From Mangrovimonas yunxiaonensis (GTDB lineage: Bacteria > Bacteroidota > Bacteroidia > Flavobacteriales > Flavobacteriaceae): DNA of 64,000 nt. The notes under the pieces are model-generated. The model ran no database searches and had not been told where the DNA came from. It saw only the letters and a program-made list of their open reading frames with translations. Of this stretch, positions 53,701 to 61,401 are shown piece by piece; position 1 is the first letter of the stretch; every line of letters begins with the position of its first letter. The stretch covers positions 310,001-374,000 of the forward strand of contig NZ_JPFK01000005.1 in the NCBI RefSeq assembly GCF_000733475.1, written 5' to 3'. Made by a program: the position numbers and the translations under genes.

Positions 53701-56700
53701 CCATTGTTCGAATCATCACAATCAGTATTATCAGATACATAGCCTGCAGGTTGTTCATTAGCAGTTTGCGTAGAGGCTAAATCACCAAAGGTATCGCCAT
53801 CCGTATCTGCATACCAAGTTTTAAGATCAAAGCCATCACAGTCTTCGTCTATTTCATTATCTGGTATTTCAGTAGCTCCAGGATAAATACCATTGTTTGT
53901 ATCATCGCAATCTGTATTATCTGAAACATAGCCTGCTGGTTGTTCATTGGCTGTTTGCGTTGAAGCTAAATCCCCAAAGGTGTCACCATCCGTATCTGCA
54001 TACCATGTTTTAAGGTCAAAGCCATCACAGTCTTCGTCTATTCCATTATCTGGTGTTTCAATAGCTCCAGGATAGATGGTATCATTCGAATCATCACAGT
54101 CTGTGTTATCAGACACATAACCTGCTGGTTGTTGATTAGCAGTTTGCGATGTTGCTAAATCCCCAAAGGTATCGCCATCAGTATCTGCATACCAAGTTTT
54201 ATGATCAAAGCCATCACAGTCTTCGTCTATTCCATTATCTGGTGTTTCAATAGCTCCAGGATAAATACCATTGTTCGAATCATCACAATCTGTGTTGTCA
54301 GATACATAGCCTGCTGGTTGTTCATTAGCAGTTTGTGATGTTGCTAAATCCCCAAAGGTGTCACCATCAACATCTGCATACCAAGTTTTAAGATCAAAAC
54401 CATCACAGTCTTCGTCTACTCCATTATCTGGTATCTCACTAGCACCTGGATAGATGGCACTATTTGAATCATCACAATCGGTATTGTTGTTTACGTAGCC
54501 TGTTGGTTGCTCATTGGCTATTATGACAATACTTGGATTACCATATAAATCATTATCTGTATCAGCAAACCAGTTTTTTAAATCAAAACCGTCACAGTCT
54601 TCATCAATATCATTACCAGGAACTTCAGTTGCTCCGGGGTTAATCGCTGGATTAGCATCGTTACAATCTACATCATTTGTGTAACCATCCCCATCAGCAT
54701 CCACTAAGGTATTATCTAGTGTAGCAGGATTACAGTCGTCATCCTTTCCATTGTTTTCTATTTCAACAGCATCTGGATTAACTGTAGCATCAGTATCATC
54801 ACAGTCTGTGTTATCAGACACATAACCTGTTGGTTGTTCGTTGGCTGTTTGCGTAGAGGCTAAATCCCCAAAGGTATCTCCATCCGTATCTGCATACCAT
54901 GTTTTAAGATCAAAGCCATCACAGTCTTCGTCTATTTCATTATCTGGTATTTCAGTAGCTCCAGGATAAATACCATTGTTTGTATCATCGCAATCTGTAT
55001 TATCTGAAACATAGCCTGCTGGTTGTTCATTGGCTGTTTGCGTTGAAGCTAAATCCCCAAAGGTGTCACCATCCGTATCTGCATACCATGTTTTAAGATC
55101 AAAGCCATCACAGTCTTCGTCTATTCCATTATCTGGTGTTTCACTAGCTCCAGGATAAATACCATTGTTCGAATCATCACAGTCTGTGTTGTCAGACACA
55201 TAGCCTGCTGGTTGTTCATTGGCTGTTTGCGTTGAAGCTAAATCACCAAAGGTGTCACCATCCGTATCGGCGTACCATGTTTTAAGGTCAAAACCATCAC
55301 AGTCTTCGTCTATTCCATTATCTAGTGTTTCAGTAGCTCCAGGATAAATACCATTGTTTGTATCATCACAATCTGTGTTATCAATTACATAACCAGTAGG
55401 TTGTGTTTCTGCTAATTGACTAACATTTGGATTTCCAAATCCATCATCATCAGCATCTTGATACCATGTTGTATCTGTACCACCACCGTTATAGGCTAAT
55501 ACGGTTACTACCACATCTTGAGTGCTGATGTTTCCTAAGGCATCTGTAGCTGTAATGGTTACTTGATTTTCTCCAACATCAGCAGTAGTGTAATTGTATT
55601 GAGGTTGCGCCAATTCAACAGAAACCAATTCACAATCATCATAAGTACCATTATCCACATCAACTAATGTGAGTAGGCCTTCGCCAGTTTCATCTAATTG
55701 AACAGTAATGCTTGGATTTACAACTATAGTTGGTCCTCCAGTGTCATAAACATCAATATCTTCTAATAACTTAATTTGCGAATAATCGCCACCTGCATTT
55801 TTTAGACGTAGGGAAAGGTCATGAATATCACAGAGTTCATTATCTGTAGGAATAGAAATAGTGTATTCATCAGGGTTTCCTGTTGGTGTTAAACTTACTA
55901 AGGCTTCTTCATCAGGGCCAAAGGTTCCATTGAAAAGGTACTCTACTCCTACTAACTGCTCTAAATCTCCCGTTTCAAAGAGTGTATTATCAATAACATA
56001 GAATGTTTTACGGTCAAACATGCTCCACGAACCGTCCAAGTTTTGAGCACGAATTACTAGTTGATGATATCCGCCTTCCAAACTTCCCAAGGGAATAATT
56101 AAGTTATCTTGAATTTCACTAGGGCTACCCGAGATACTAATAGCTGTGCCATTACCTAAACCAGGATCTGTATCAAACCAATATTCCATTGTCGCAAGAT
56201 TTGAAACAGCCTCACTCCCTGAAAAAGGCTCGCTGACATAAAATGTATTTAAATCGTAAAGACTCCAAATGCCTTCAGTATTTTGAACTCTTATACCAAT
56301 TTTGTGGAAGCCTTGTTCTAAACTTCCCAAAGGAATAATATAACTTTGGTTTAACTCGGTTGTTGCTCCAGAAACTGACAAAGGAATACCGTTGCCCATA
56401 CCAGGGTCCGTATCAAACCAGTACTCAGCGGCTGATAAACTTATAATTGGATCACTACCGGAGATTGGCTCACTGATATAGAATGTATTCTGGTCGTACA
56501 TGCTCCAAACACCTTCGGTATTTTGTACTCTTAGTCCTAATTTATGAAATCCTTGATCTAAATTACCTAAAGGCAAAACAAAGCTTTCAGTTAAGTTTTC
56601 AGATGAAGTTGAAATAGATAATGCGGTTCCATTACCAAAGCCTGGATCTGTATCAAACCAGTACTCAGCTGAAGCTAGATTAGCCACTGATTCACTACCT

Positions 56701-57038
56701 GATAGTGGCTCACTAATATAAAAGGTAACGGCTTTGTAAAGACTTAAAGTATCTAAATCGTTCTTGGCTCGTATTGTGAGTTTATGAAAACCCGATTCCA
56801 TTCCTGAAAGTGAAATGTTCAAATCTTGGGTGATTTCACCCGTGTTGGTATTTGCTGCAACTATGGTTCCATTACCTATACCTGGATCGTTACCAAAAAA
56901 GTACTCAAAAGATTCTATGCTTTGCGCCTGTAATCCTACAGTGCTTATCAAAAATAAGCCAAGCAATAAAATATTTTTCTTGATACTAGGAAATAGGTTT
57001 AAAACCATGGTTGAGCGTATTTTTCTTAACGCTCTCAT
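47712..57038 (-). CDS. Giant modular T9SS surface protein (EYxF repeats, MopE motifs, SusE/F-like domains, LRR modules)
   Basis: A 3108-residue exported protein with signal peptide (to about residue 39, GLQAQ). In order: about five repeats of roughly 80 residues headed by EYWFDTDPGxGNG (near 44, 124, 204, 283 and 362); a HYR-like segment; ten MopE-type motifs with DCDD and DEDCDG (about 520-1135); two SusE/F-like beta domains with WGIVG starts (about 1135-1330); six leucine-rich modules, each headed by PNFEQALIDLGID (1330-2850); two HYR-like domains; T9SS type A sorting domain (from about 3035, ending ELLVK). Expected at the cell surface, binding metal and polymer or protein; partner unknown. 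Its start is 5 bases after the beta-helix gene; a second Met at 57008 begins a more usual signal peptide. Confidence 0.88.
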   Translation of the reverse strand: MRALRKIRSTMVLNLFPSIKKNILLLGLFLISTVGLQAQSIESFEYFFGNDPGIGNGTIVAANTNTGEITQDLNISLSGMESGFHKLTIRAKNDLDTLSLYKAVTFYISEPLSGSESVANLASAEYWFDTDPGFGNGTALSISTSSENLTESFVLPLGNLDQGFHKLGLRVQNTEGVWSMYDQNTFYISEPISGSDPIISLSAAEYWFDTDPGMGNGIPLSVSGATTELNQSYIIPLGSLEQGFHKIGIRVQNTEGIWSLYDLNTFYVSEPFSGSEAVSNLATMEYWFDTDPGLGNGTAISISGSPSEIQDNLIIPLGSLEGGYHQLVIRAQNLDGSWSMFDRKTFYVIDNTLFETGDLEQLVGVEYLFNGTFGPDEEALVSLTPTGNPDEYTISIPTDNELCDIHDLSLRLKNAGGDYSQIKLLEDIDVYDTGGPTIVVNPSITVQLDETGEGLLTLVDVDNGTYDDCELVSVELAQPQYNYTTADVGENQVTITATDALGNISTQDVVVTVLAYNGGGTDTTWYQDADDDGFGNPNVSQLAETQPTGYVIDNTDCDDTNNGIYPGATETLDNGIDEDCDGFDLKTWYADTDGDTFGDLASTQTANEQPAGYVSDNTDCDDSNNGIYPGASETPDNGIDEDCDGFDLKTWYADTDGDTFGDLASTQTANEQPAGYVSDNTDCDDTNNGIYPGATEIPDNEIDEDCDGFDLKTWYADTDGDTFGDLASTQTANEQPTGYVSDNTDCDDTDATVNPDAVEIENNGKDDDCNPATLDNTLVDADGDGYTNDVDCNDANPAINPGATEVPGNDIDEDCDGFDLKNWFADTDNDLYGNPSIVIIANEQPTGYVNNNTDCDDSNSAIYPGASEIPDNGVDEDCDGFDLKTWYADVDGDTFGDLATSQTANEQPAGYVSDNTDCDDSNNGIYPGAIETPDNGIDEDCDGFDHKTWYADTDGDTFGDLATSQTANQQPAGYVSDNTDCDDSNDTIYPGAIETPDNGIDEDCDGFDLKTWYADTDGDTFGDLASTQTANEQPAGYVSDNTDCDDTNNGIYPGATEIPDNEIDEDCDGFDLKTWYADTDGDTFGDLASTQTANEQPAGYVSDNTDCDDSNNGINPGATEIPNNGIDEDCDGIDEVVEITWGIVGNATPNGWIGPDVQFNTTEINNVFEIITDFTDGYIKFRANNDWNVGNYGDFEGDGILDAPPNANDIPVTQGTYKVILNLNDLTYSIEPYQEIWGIVGSAYNNWGSSPDFPMEYNETTSNWVANVHLIDGEFKFRLNNDWSWNYGDGEVNFDNDGILDLHGVNIPVTAGYYKVTANFTTLTYSIEELVEIPDSNFEQALIDLGIDSDGVVNQSLLKSDAELVTEYLNVSNKNISDLSGIEAFINLKDLRCQYNQISSIDLSSNTELILLGIWDNQLTSLDLSSNHNFKDLYADNNSISSISFSNANIIERINLRNNAITDLDVTNYAQLIQLDIAYTSVTSIDLSQNINLQELYVKNNGLTNLDLSQNINLLGIDVSDNDLVALDLSNNSSLEYLQIQNNLNLSHLDLRNGNNANMNYFIASNTPNLNCINADPVISQAMINSGKTFSEDCGDFVYIPDPNFEQALIDLGIDSDGVVNQSLLRSDAEAVTAQLNVSNNNISDLTGIEAFTNLNDLIIGGNNLTSIDLSQNTSLTYLSCGSNLMTTLDVSLNINLNQLSIGNLPISTLDLSNNVNLYKFFAVNNSTLQHVNFGTIPLLNQVWITESTIESLNLSGNSGMLFLILHNNLNLSHLDLRNGYNTSISYFDVTNTPNLTCINADPVISQAMINSGKTFSEDCGDFVYIPDPNFEQALIDLGIDSDGVVNQGLLRSDAEAVVELNLNNPLFVTFTFQGNPLIQNVTEKIYDLTGIEAFINLTSLTCDYNEIETLDLSGNTQLIYLSCNYGHINDVNLTQNSLLETLYLYENQVATIDLSQNINLDLIGLDNNNLSNIDASNNVSLRMFFATNNNITSLQLSNNINLEFININNNLNLSHLDIRNGNNSNITFFQVFNTPNLTCINADPVISQAMINSGKTFSEDCGDFVYIPDPNFEQALIDLGIDSDGVVNTSVLRQDVNGVVGLGLNDPLTNPSLPNVNGKIIDLTGIEAFVNLVGINLNGNEIAHLDFSSNLLLKDIYANQCNIQTLNVDLNSNLEFLHLWSNQLTNLNVSNNPNLKELILLGNHLTSLDVSYNTNLTFLQCGYNQLTNLNIANGNNINFTPPNWTSASFSADGNPNLECIQADEDVIENIPSDWVKDAHAIYSSDCNTKPEHVYIPDPNFEQALVDLGIDSDGIVNTWLLRNDAEATTGHLGISGKNISDLTGIEAFVNITELQAGENQLTSIDVSQNVLLEKIWVYYNQLTELDLSSNTLMERVSAGGNQLSSINLAGLNQVDTLLLWQNQLTQLDVSDLANLVSLDARENQLTNLDTTGNPLLETLHIGNNNLATLNLSNNVNLMYLYVHQNNLEELDILSNVDLLNLAAGQNNIDQLDISVNQSLEYLNASYNDGLKLITAATGSPSLLHLDLSSTGLSNFNPTLYPNLESLLLDDNNLTRLNTGNIPNIQLLSVHHNMIDDMDLSSNSQLVSLYVYNNQLEILNVQNGNNVNLLQFDATNNLLTCIMADSNDNTQAPYNGWLMDLGVTLSLDCGNEPDVVLIPDPNFEQALIDLNIDSNGLTGNILRTDAETPLVLDVSNKSISDLKGIEGFINLTHLNISNNLLNTVNLTENTSLENLDVSFNNLEELNSLNSGNSLISLNVSDNQLVNLIVENFNNLELLNAESNLLNTLDVRDLNSLNDLNTLNNPDLFCIGVDNPDAIPIGWIKDDWTAYYTDPDCLDPTIISNDVTIYLNNQGKASVVANEFDNGSYDNITASTDLIFEISQSNFNCGNLGLNQLELMVTDQAGNTAVQMVNLYVVDNLNPSVSTLNDFVVDLNGMSAYNITTDDVHRNSSDNCEVASLDINQSIFTSIGVYTVTLTATDSSGNTATDTIEITVEDSAGSAVLKFRQNLEVTIYPVPIAEAIHLNFSYAIDLSTVDVQLFDFNLNPTEVDFMEDSGSIISSNTEDLSAGIYLIQITIAGQTKTELLVK
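53640..55475 (-). repeat. Ten MopE-type coding repeats of about 189 bp
   Basis: Each encodes WYADTDGDTFGD, ANEQPAGYVSDNTDCDD and a NGIDEDCDGFD end; one unit is shortened. 53818-54014 and 54901-55097 are identical over 197 bases at a distance of 1083 bp (361 codons), showing recent duplication or gene conversion. Confidence 0.9.
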
Positions 57039-57043
57039 AGTTT

Positions 57044-58123
57044 CTAGTGTGCTTTGGCTTCAACAGTTACATTAATATTACCATTTTTTGGCACAGCACC
57101 AGTATAGGTTACAATATCAAAAGTGGGAATCCCTCTAGGGTTACCTAAGTACTTAAAATTAAACCCATTGTTAAATATTCCTAACTCTGAACCACCGCCA
57201 CCACCAGTAAGTGCTGGAGAACTGGCTTGAAGGGTAAGATCATCTTCTGGTCGGGCTGCTGGATTGTAAGTTGAAGTGCCAGCAAAACTGGTACTTACTG
57301 TAGAATCTACATTAGTAAACAATGGGTCTGTATTTATTAAGCTTCCATTATGTTCAAAAGTACCAGTTCCTGTATGATTTAAAGTAAAGTCGCCTGTACC
57401 ATAATTATATATAAGATTGTTTGAGATATTCCAGTCACCAACACCTGAAAAGGTTATAGTTCTATTGTTTGCGCTATTATTGATAAACATATTGTTATAA
57501 ATAATGGCAGTTTGAGCAGCTGCATTATTAGAAAAACTCATGTTAGAGGTATGCTTGAAAATATTATTAGCTACAATTATGTTTGTTGGATTATCTATAC
57601 TTCCTCCAGAGCGTATAATATTGTTTGATATCAAAACATTTGTTGCTGTAGCATATTGATTGAATGAATTAAAATAACAACCTCTAACCGTAACATCATC
57701 AGCTATACCACCAGCATATGCTAAATAAAGTGTTGAAAATTTACACTCATAAATTTTGGTATTTGAAGTATTTGAACCACTATATGAAGCATAACAACTT
57801 GAGAAACTCAATCCTTTAATTGTAACATTATCTGCCTGAACAATAACACTTGTCAAGTTTGAAACCTCACTAGGTTCACTGTGCGAACGCCCTATAATAG
57901 TCAATGGTTTGTTAATGGTAGCACTTCCATAGCTAGTAGCCGAGGGTTGTACATAAATAATATCCCCATCACTAGCAGCATCTATGGCTGCTTGAATTGT
58001 AGTATATTGCGTGGTAGATTGTGGCCCGTTGTCTATAATGATAGTGTTTTGGGCTTGGGTTGCTGTCACGAATAAGAGTAAAACAGCAATTGTTTTTAAA
58101 AGGTTGGGTCGTAACGTTTTCAT
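57044..58123 (-). CDS. Secreted right-handed beta-helix protein
   Basis: A 359-residue protein with signal peptide (about 1-24, LLLFVTATQAQ). Residues 25-260 are built of short repeated coils (TIQAAIDAASDGDIIYV, NVTIKGLSFSSC, NVLISNNIIRSGG, IIVANNIFKH, NLIYNYGTG), the pattern of pectate-lyase-like or parallel beta-helix proteins. Catalytic residues of a lyase are not apparent, so binding is as likely as cleavage. There is no sorting domain at the C-terminus, which instead has a Gly-rich segment and a short beta tail. It is the first gene of a two-gene operon with the giant protein. Confidence 0.82.
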   Translation of the reverse strand: MKTLRPNLLKTIAVLLLFVTATQAQNTIIIDNGPQSTTQYTTIQAAIDAASDGDIIYVQPSATSYGSATINKPLTIIGRSHSEPSEVSNLTSVIVQADNVTIKGLSFSSCYASYSGSNTSNTKIYECKFSTLYLAYAGGIADDVTVRGCYFNSFNQYATATNVLISNNIIRSGGSIDNPTNIIVANNIFKHTSNMSFSNNAAAQTAIIYNNMFINNSANNRTITFSGVGDWNISNNLIYNYGTGDFTLNHTGTGTFEHNGSLINTDPLFTNVDSTVSTSFAGTSTYNPAARPEDDLTLQASSPALTGGGGGSELGIFNNGFNFKYLGNPRGIPTFDIVTYTGAVPKNGNINVTVEAKAH

Positions 58124-58490
58124 TGTATATTAAATTATTGGTTAATAGCCAGATTTATAAAAAGCATTGCGCTTTTGATACCATGAAGGAGTAGGGAAAA
58201 TACGTGCGAATTGAGGAGTCCTATTCTTGTTAAATAGTATGTTGTAAACTTAGATGCTATAGGCTATTAAAGAAATACCTGATGCTGGGTATTTTTTAAG
58301 AAGAGAAACTGCACACATGCATGGACAGTTTTAATTCTCAACATTCCTCTCAGAGTTTATGATTAATAGCGTTTATAAATTTATTCTATAATTATTAGTA
58401 AAACAATACTCAATTTGAGTATTTTTTAATCACTTTCATAGAAGCAAGGGTTGCTTCTTGTTTGTGTGTAGAAAAAAGATTGTTGAATAA
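58124..58490. other. Gap upstream of the beta-helix gene
   Basis: No coding frame is visible. It must hold the promoter of the minus-strand beta-helix/giant operon, but I found no good TAnnTTTG box in that orientation. Composition is AT-rich. Confidence 0.45.
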
Positions 58491-58751
58491 AGTGAAAATA
58501 GGTCAAAATTTCATTGCAAACTGAAAGAAAGAAATGAAGCTTCAACAAATGGGATTGAATGTGTCTTTACGAAAAGGGAGCAGTAAATTTTAAAACAAAT
58601 AGCTCAAGGAAAAAAAGCAAAAGACATAGCTAAAGAATTGTATATATCCACCCTTACTGTCAATACTCATAAACGGAATATTTTAAAGAAATTCCATTGC
58701 AAAAACATTTCACATTTGGCGGCTGTTTGTGTTAAAGAAGGTCTTATTTGA
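58491..58751 (+). pseudogene. LuxR-type helix-turn-helix remnant with in-frame stop
   Basis: The plus-strand frame encodes FTKREQ, then TAA at 58584-58586, then ILKQIAQGKKAKDIAKELYI, STLTVNTHKRNIL and a C-terminal HLAAVCVKEGLI followed by TGA. Joined, this is the GerE/LuxR DNA-binding domain with its conserved glutamate codon (GAA) turned into TAA. The frame goes back only to a stop before 58491 and there is no start, so the receiver or sensor part is missing. It ends 13 bases before the right copy of the 71-bp repeat. Confidence 0.8.
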
Positions 58752-58764
58752 AACCAACTCCTTT

Positions 58765-58835
58765 TAAACCACACCATTATTTATAGTCTTAGAGGAATTA
58801 CCAAGCCTTCTTATGTGTTTCCTTTGGCGGAATAA
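58765..58835 (+). repeat. 71-bp direct repeat, right copy
   Basis: Identical to the end of tetR at 47567-47637, including its stop codon, but with no tetR upstream. Directly followed by a TAnnTTTG box for the next gene. Confidence 0.95.
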
Positions 58836-58837
58836 AT

Positions 58838-58845
58838 TATTTTTG
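58838..58845 (+). promoter_or_regulatory. Minus-7 box of the 131-residue gene
   Basis: TATTTTTG is a full TAnnTTTG match 43 bases before the start codon. Its minus-33 region would fall in the right repeat copy, so this promoter probably existed when tetR was the direct neighbour. Confidence 0.5.
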
Positions 58846-58888
58846 CCGTATGAAAGGCTCATGAACAAGAGCTGTAAACCCACCGAAA

Positions 58889-59284
58889 ATGAAAAAAGAC
58901 ATACAAATTCCCAAAGTTGAAGGTGTTTATATGGCGGCCATAAACCAATTTAACGACACCCACAGAACGCACGATTGGAACGTTTACTTAATAAACGACA
59001 ACGATTACGCTTTAGAAACGGTTTTAATCGTTTCTTTAGGATATTCGGCAGACAAAAAAACGTCTGTTATGCGCCATAAGTTAGACGTTTTACCAGCTAA
59101 AAGCTACGCAAAAGTCGAGTTTTTACAGGAAGATGTCTTGGCTTTAACCAATGAGTTTAAAGTAACTTTTTTTAAGGCGAATACCATGCTTGATAAAACG
59201 TACACCTTCGCCGAGAACACCATTAATAAGGACGCCTTACAGGCTGTTCCGGTTATGAACGAGCAAGGTGTTTTACTCGGGTAG
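58889..59284 (+). CDS. Conserved flavobacterial protein of unknown function
   Basis: A 131-residue protein with alternating strand pattern: IQIPKVEGVYMAAINQF, DWNVYLINDNDYALETVLIVSLGY, SVMRHKLDVLPAKSYAKVEFLQEDVLALTNEFKVTFF and a short tail. I recall close relatives in most Flavobacteriia, sometimes wrongly named as a phenylalanyl-tRNA synthetase fragment. No aminoacyl-tRNA synthetase motif is present. It converges on gpsA with one base between stops. Confidence 0.75.
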   Translation: MKKDIQIPKVEGVYMAAINQFNDTHRTHDWNVYLINDNDYALETVLIVSLGYSADKKTSVMRHKLDVLPAKSYAKVEFLQEDVLALTNEFKVTFFKANTMLDKTYTFAENTINKDALQAVPVMNEQGVLLG

Positions 59285-59285
59285 T

Positions 59286-60287
59286 TTAATCTAGTTTTTC
59301 GGTTAATTTCTTAAATACCTTTTTCGGGTTTTTGCCTTCGTATAGCACATCGTAAACCGCATCGATAATAGGAATTTTGGTCTTTTTGCTACTTTGGGCG
59401 TTTAGTAAATGGGCGCTTTTGGTGGCGTAATAGCCTTCGGCAACCATATTCATCTCCATTTGAGCCGATTTTACCGTATACCCTTTGCCTATCATGTTGC
59501 CAAACATACGATTTCGTGAAAACAGCGAATATCCGGTAACCAGCAAATCGCCAAGGTAGGCCGAGTTGTTAATGTTGCGTTTCATTTTATGGCGCTTTTT
59601 TATAAACCGTTTCATTTCGCGAATGGCATTGCTCATTAACACGCTCTGAAAATTGTCGCCATACCCCAAACCATGCGCAATACCAGCGGCAATGGCATAA
59701 ATGTTTTTCAGCATAACAGCGTATTCGGTCCCGATGACATCGTCGCTAATTTTGGTTTGAATGTAATCGCTAGACAATGTTTTGGCTACTTCTTTGGCTT
59801 TGTTGGCATCGGCACAAGAAATGGTTAGATAGGACAAACGTTCTAAGGCAACCTCCTCGGCATGGCAAGGGCCTGCAATAACAACAATGTTACTAAAAGG
59901 AATGTTGTATTCGCTGTGAAAATGTTCTCCTACCAGTTTTCCAGATTCTGGAATAATACCTTTAACGGCCGAAACAAGAATTTTTTGAGAAATATCGACG
60001 GTAAGTTTTTCGAGTTCAGAGTGCATAAATGCCGAAGGCACAACAAAAATAAGCACATCGGCCCAATGAGCAATCTCGTTAATATCGTTGCTGAGCTTAA
60101 GTTGTGAGGGATCAAACTCTACCGAACTTAAGTAGTTTGGGTTGTGGTCTTCTTTTAAGAGATGCTCCTTTATATAAGCACTGCGCATGTACCAGCCCAC
60201 TTCATTTAAGTTTTCGCACAACATTTTTACAATTGCGGTAGCCCAGCTGCCAGCACCAAAAACAGCATATTTTAAAGGTGTTTCCAT
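59286..60287 (-). CDS. gpsA: NAD(P)-dependent glycerol-3-phosphate dehydrogenase
   Basis: A 333-residue enzyme reducing dihydroxyacetone phosphate to sn-glycerol 3-phosphate for phospholipid synthesis. The Rossmann motif is VFGAGSWATAI near residue 10, and VIAGPCHAEE, the catalytic lysine in GTEYAVMLKNIYAIAAGIAHGLGYGDN and the YLGDLLVTGYSLFSRN motif follow. The branched FSRN block and the final KKVFKKLTEKL tail are as usual. Confidence 0.95.
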   Translation of the reverse strand: METPLKYAVFGAGSWATAIVKMLCENLNEVGWYMRSAYIKEHLLKEDHNPNYLSSVEFDPSQLKLSNDINEIAHWADVLIFVVPSAFMHSELEKLTVDISQKILVSAVKGIIPESGKLVGEHFHSEYNIPFSNIVVIAGPCHAEEVALERLSYLTISCADANKAKEVAKTLSSDYIQTKISDDVIGTEYAVMLKNIYAIAAGIAHGLGYGDNFQSVLMSNAIREMKRFIKKRHKMKRNINNSAYLGDLLVTGYSLFSRNRMFGNMIGKGYTVKSAQMEMNMVAEGYYATKSAHLLNAQSSKKTKIPIIDAVYDVLYEGKNPKKVFKKLTEKLD

Positions 60288-60420
60288 CTGTGGATTAAAA
60301 AATTAGTTCGTTCAAAAGTACGCAAAATATCACTGTTTGTAAAGCCTGTTGTTACAAGCTTTTTAATTTTTGGCATGCGTTTTGAAAAGGTTATGAAAGT
60401 AACCCTAAAATTTATGGCTT

Positions 60421-61371
60421 ATGAGACCTTTAAAACTACTTTTAGCATTCACGCTAACCGCCTTTTTATTTACATCGTGTATTTACGAAGAAGCAGTTGT
60501 TTACGATACTTATAATCCAACCCCAACAACACCCATCGTAACAGCAGACCAATTGTTGCATTCTTACGAACTGTGGTATGTAGATATTAACCAAACCATA
60601 GGGTATGGCGAGACGCCTTTTATGGAAATAGCTTTTACCTTATCGTTTAGAAATGGGGTGCTCTATGCCAACAACAATTTAGTAGGCTTTGAAAGCCAAG
60701 GGAACGGTTTTGGTATTCCGGTAGGTGATTACGATGCTTATAACATGATTTTAGATGTGTACCACGATATAGATGGCTACCAAACATTTGATGTGTACGA
60801 AGTAGATTACAATACCATAGAATTGTACAACCCGTATACAGATACATCGTATTTTTTACACGGTTACCAACGTCATACGTTCGATTACGACTTTGTGTTT
60901 TACGATAACATTCACTATTTCCTACAAGAATACGAGGCTTGGGAAAAAACCTATACAAGCAGTTATGGGGCACTAAACGAGTTTGATAACGAAAACTATT
61001 TGCAGTTTTTGGCTGGAGGCAACGACTCCGAATTTAGAAGCTCTCAAGACCCTGCAGGGTTAAACCCAGATTATCTGTATTGGGATTACACAGGAGTGTA
61101 TGGCGTAGGCAATGTAGCAAACAACATGTATGTAAAAACATTAACGCTAGATTACGATTATTTTAACAATGAATATTTTGAGTTAAGTGTTGTAAATGAC
61201 CAACGTATCGAGCTGTACCACCCATCATCTGGAACACTATACGAGTTTACAGGAAGAGGCTACATACAATACATGAAAAATGCTGCGGGCAAACAAACCC
61301 AACAGCCTAAAAAACGTAAACAGAAGACAGAGAAAAAAGCAAACCCGAGAGAAAACACAAGAAAAGCATAG
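60421..61371 (+). CDS. Flavobacterial lipoprotein of unknown function upstream of the nadD region
   Basis: A 316-residue lipoprotein (lipobox FTSC near residue 20). The mature chain is rich in Tyr, Asp and Asn with a repeated theme: HSYELWYVDINQT, NNLVGFESQGNGFG, YFLHGYQRHTF, FQEYEAWEKTY, NEYFELSVVNDQRIELYHPSSGT. The last 25 residues are strongly basic (many K, R and Q). I recall homologues mislabelled as nicotinic acid mononucleotide adenylyltransferase, an artefact of the neighbouring nadD; none of its motifs are present. Likely outer-membrane attached. Confidence 0.75.
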   Translation: MRPLKLLLAFTLTAFLFTSCIYEEAVVYDTYNPTPTTPIVTADQLLHSYELWYVDINQTIGYGETPFMEIAFTLSFRNGVLYANNNLVGFESQGNGFGIPVGDYDAYNMILDVYHDIDGYQTFDVYEVDYNTIELYNPYTDTSYFLHGYQRHTFDYDFVFYDNIHYFLQEYEAWEKTYTSSYGALNEFDNENYLQFLAGGNDSEFRSSQDPAGLNPDYLYWDYTGVYGVGNVANNMYVKTLTLDYDYFNNEYFELSVVNDQRIELYHPSSGTLYEFTGRGYIQYMKNAAGKQTQQPKKRKQKTEKKANPRENTRKA

Positions 61372-61401
61372 ATATTTTGGTTGATTAGTTAGTTAGTTGA
61401 T

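Noticed and set aside
53640-55475. CRISPR-like regular repeats
   Set aside because: The period is about 189 bp, repeats and intervals are both coding and in frame, and they encode MopE motifs.
47638-58764. Integrase, transposase or conjugation genes that would explain the insertion
   Set aside because: None was found on either strand; all sizeable frames apart from the two secreted-protein genes are shadows of the repeats.
58889-59284. Phenylalanyl-tRNA synthetase fragment
   Set aside because: No class II motif is present, and a complete pheS is encoded at 37094.
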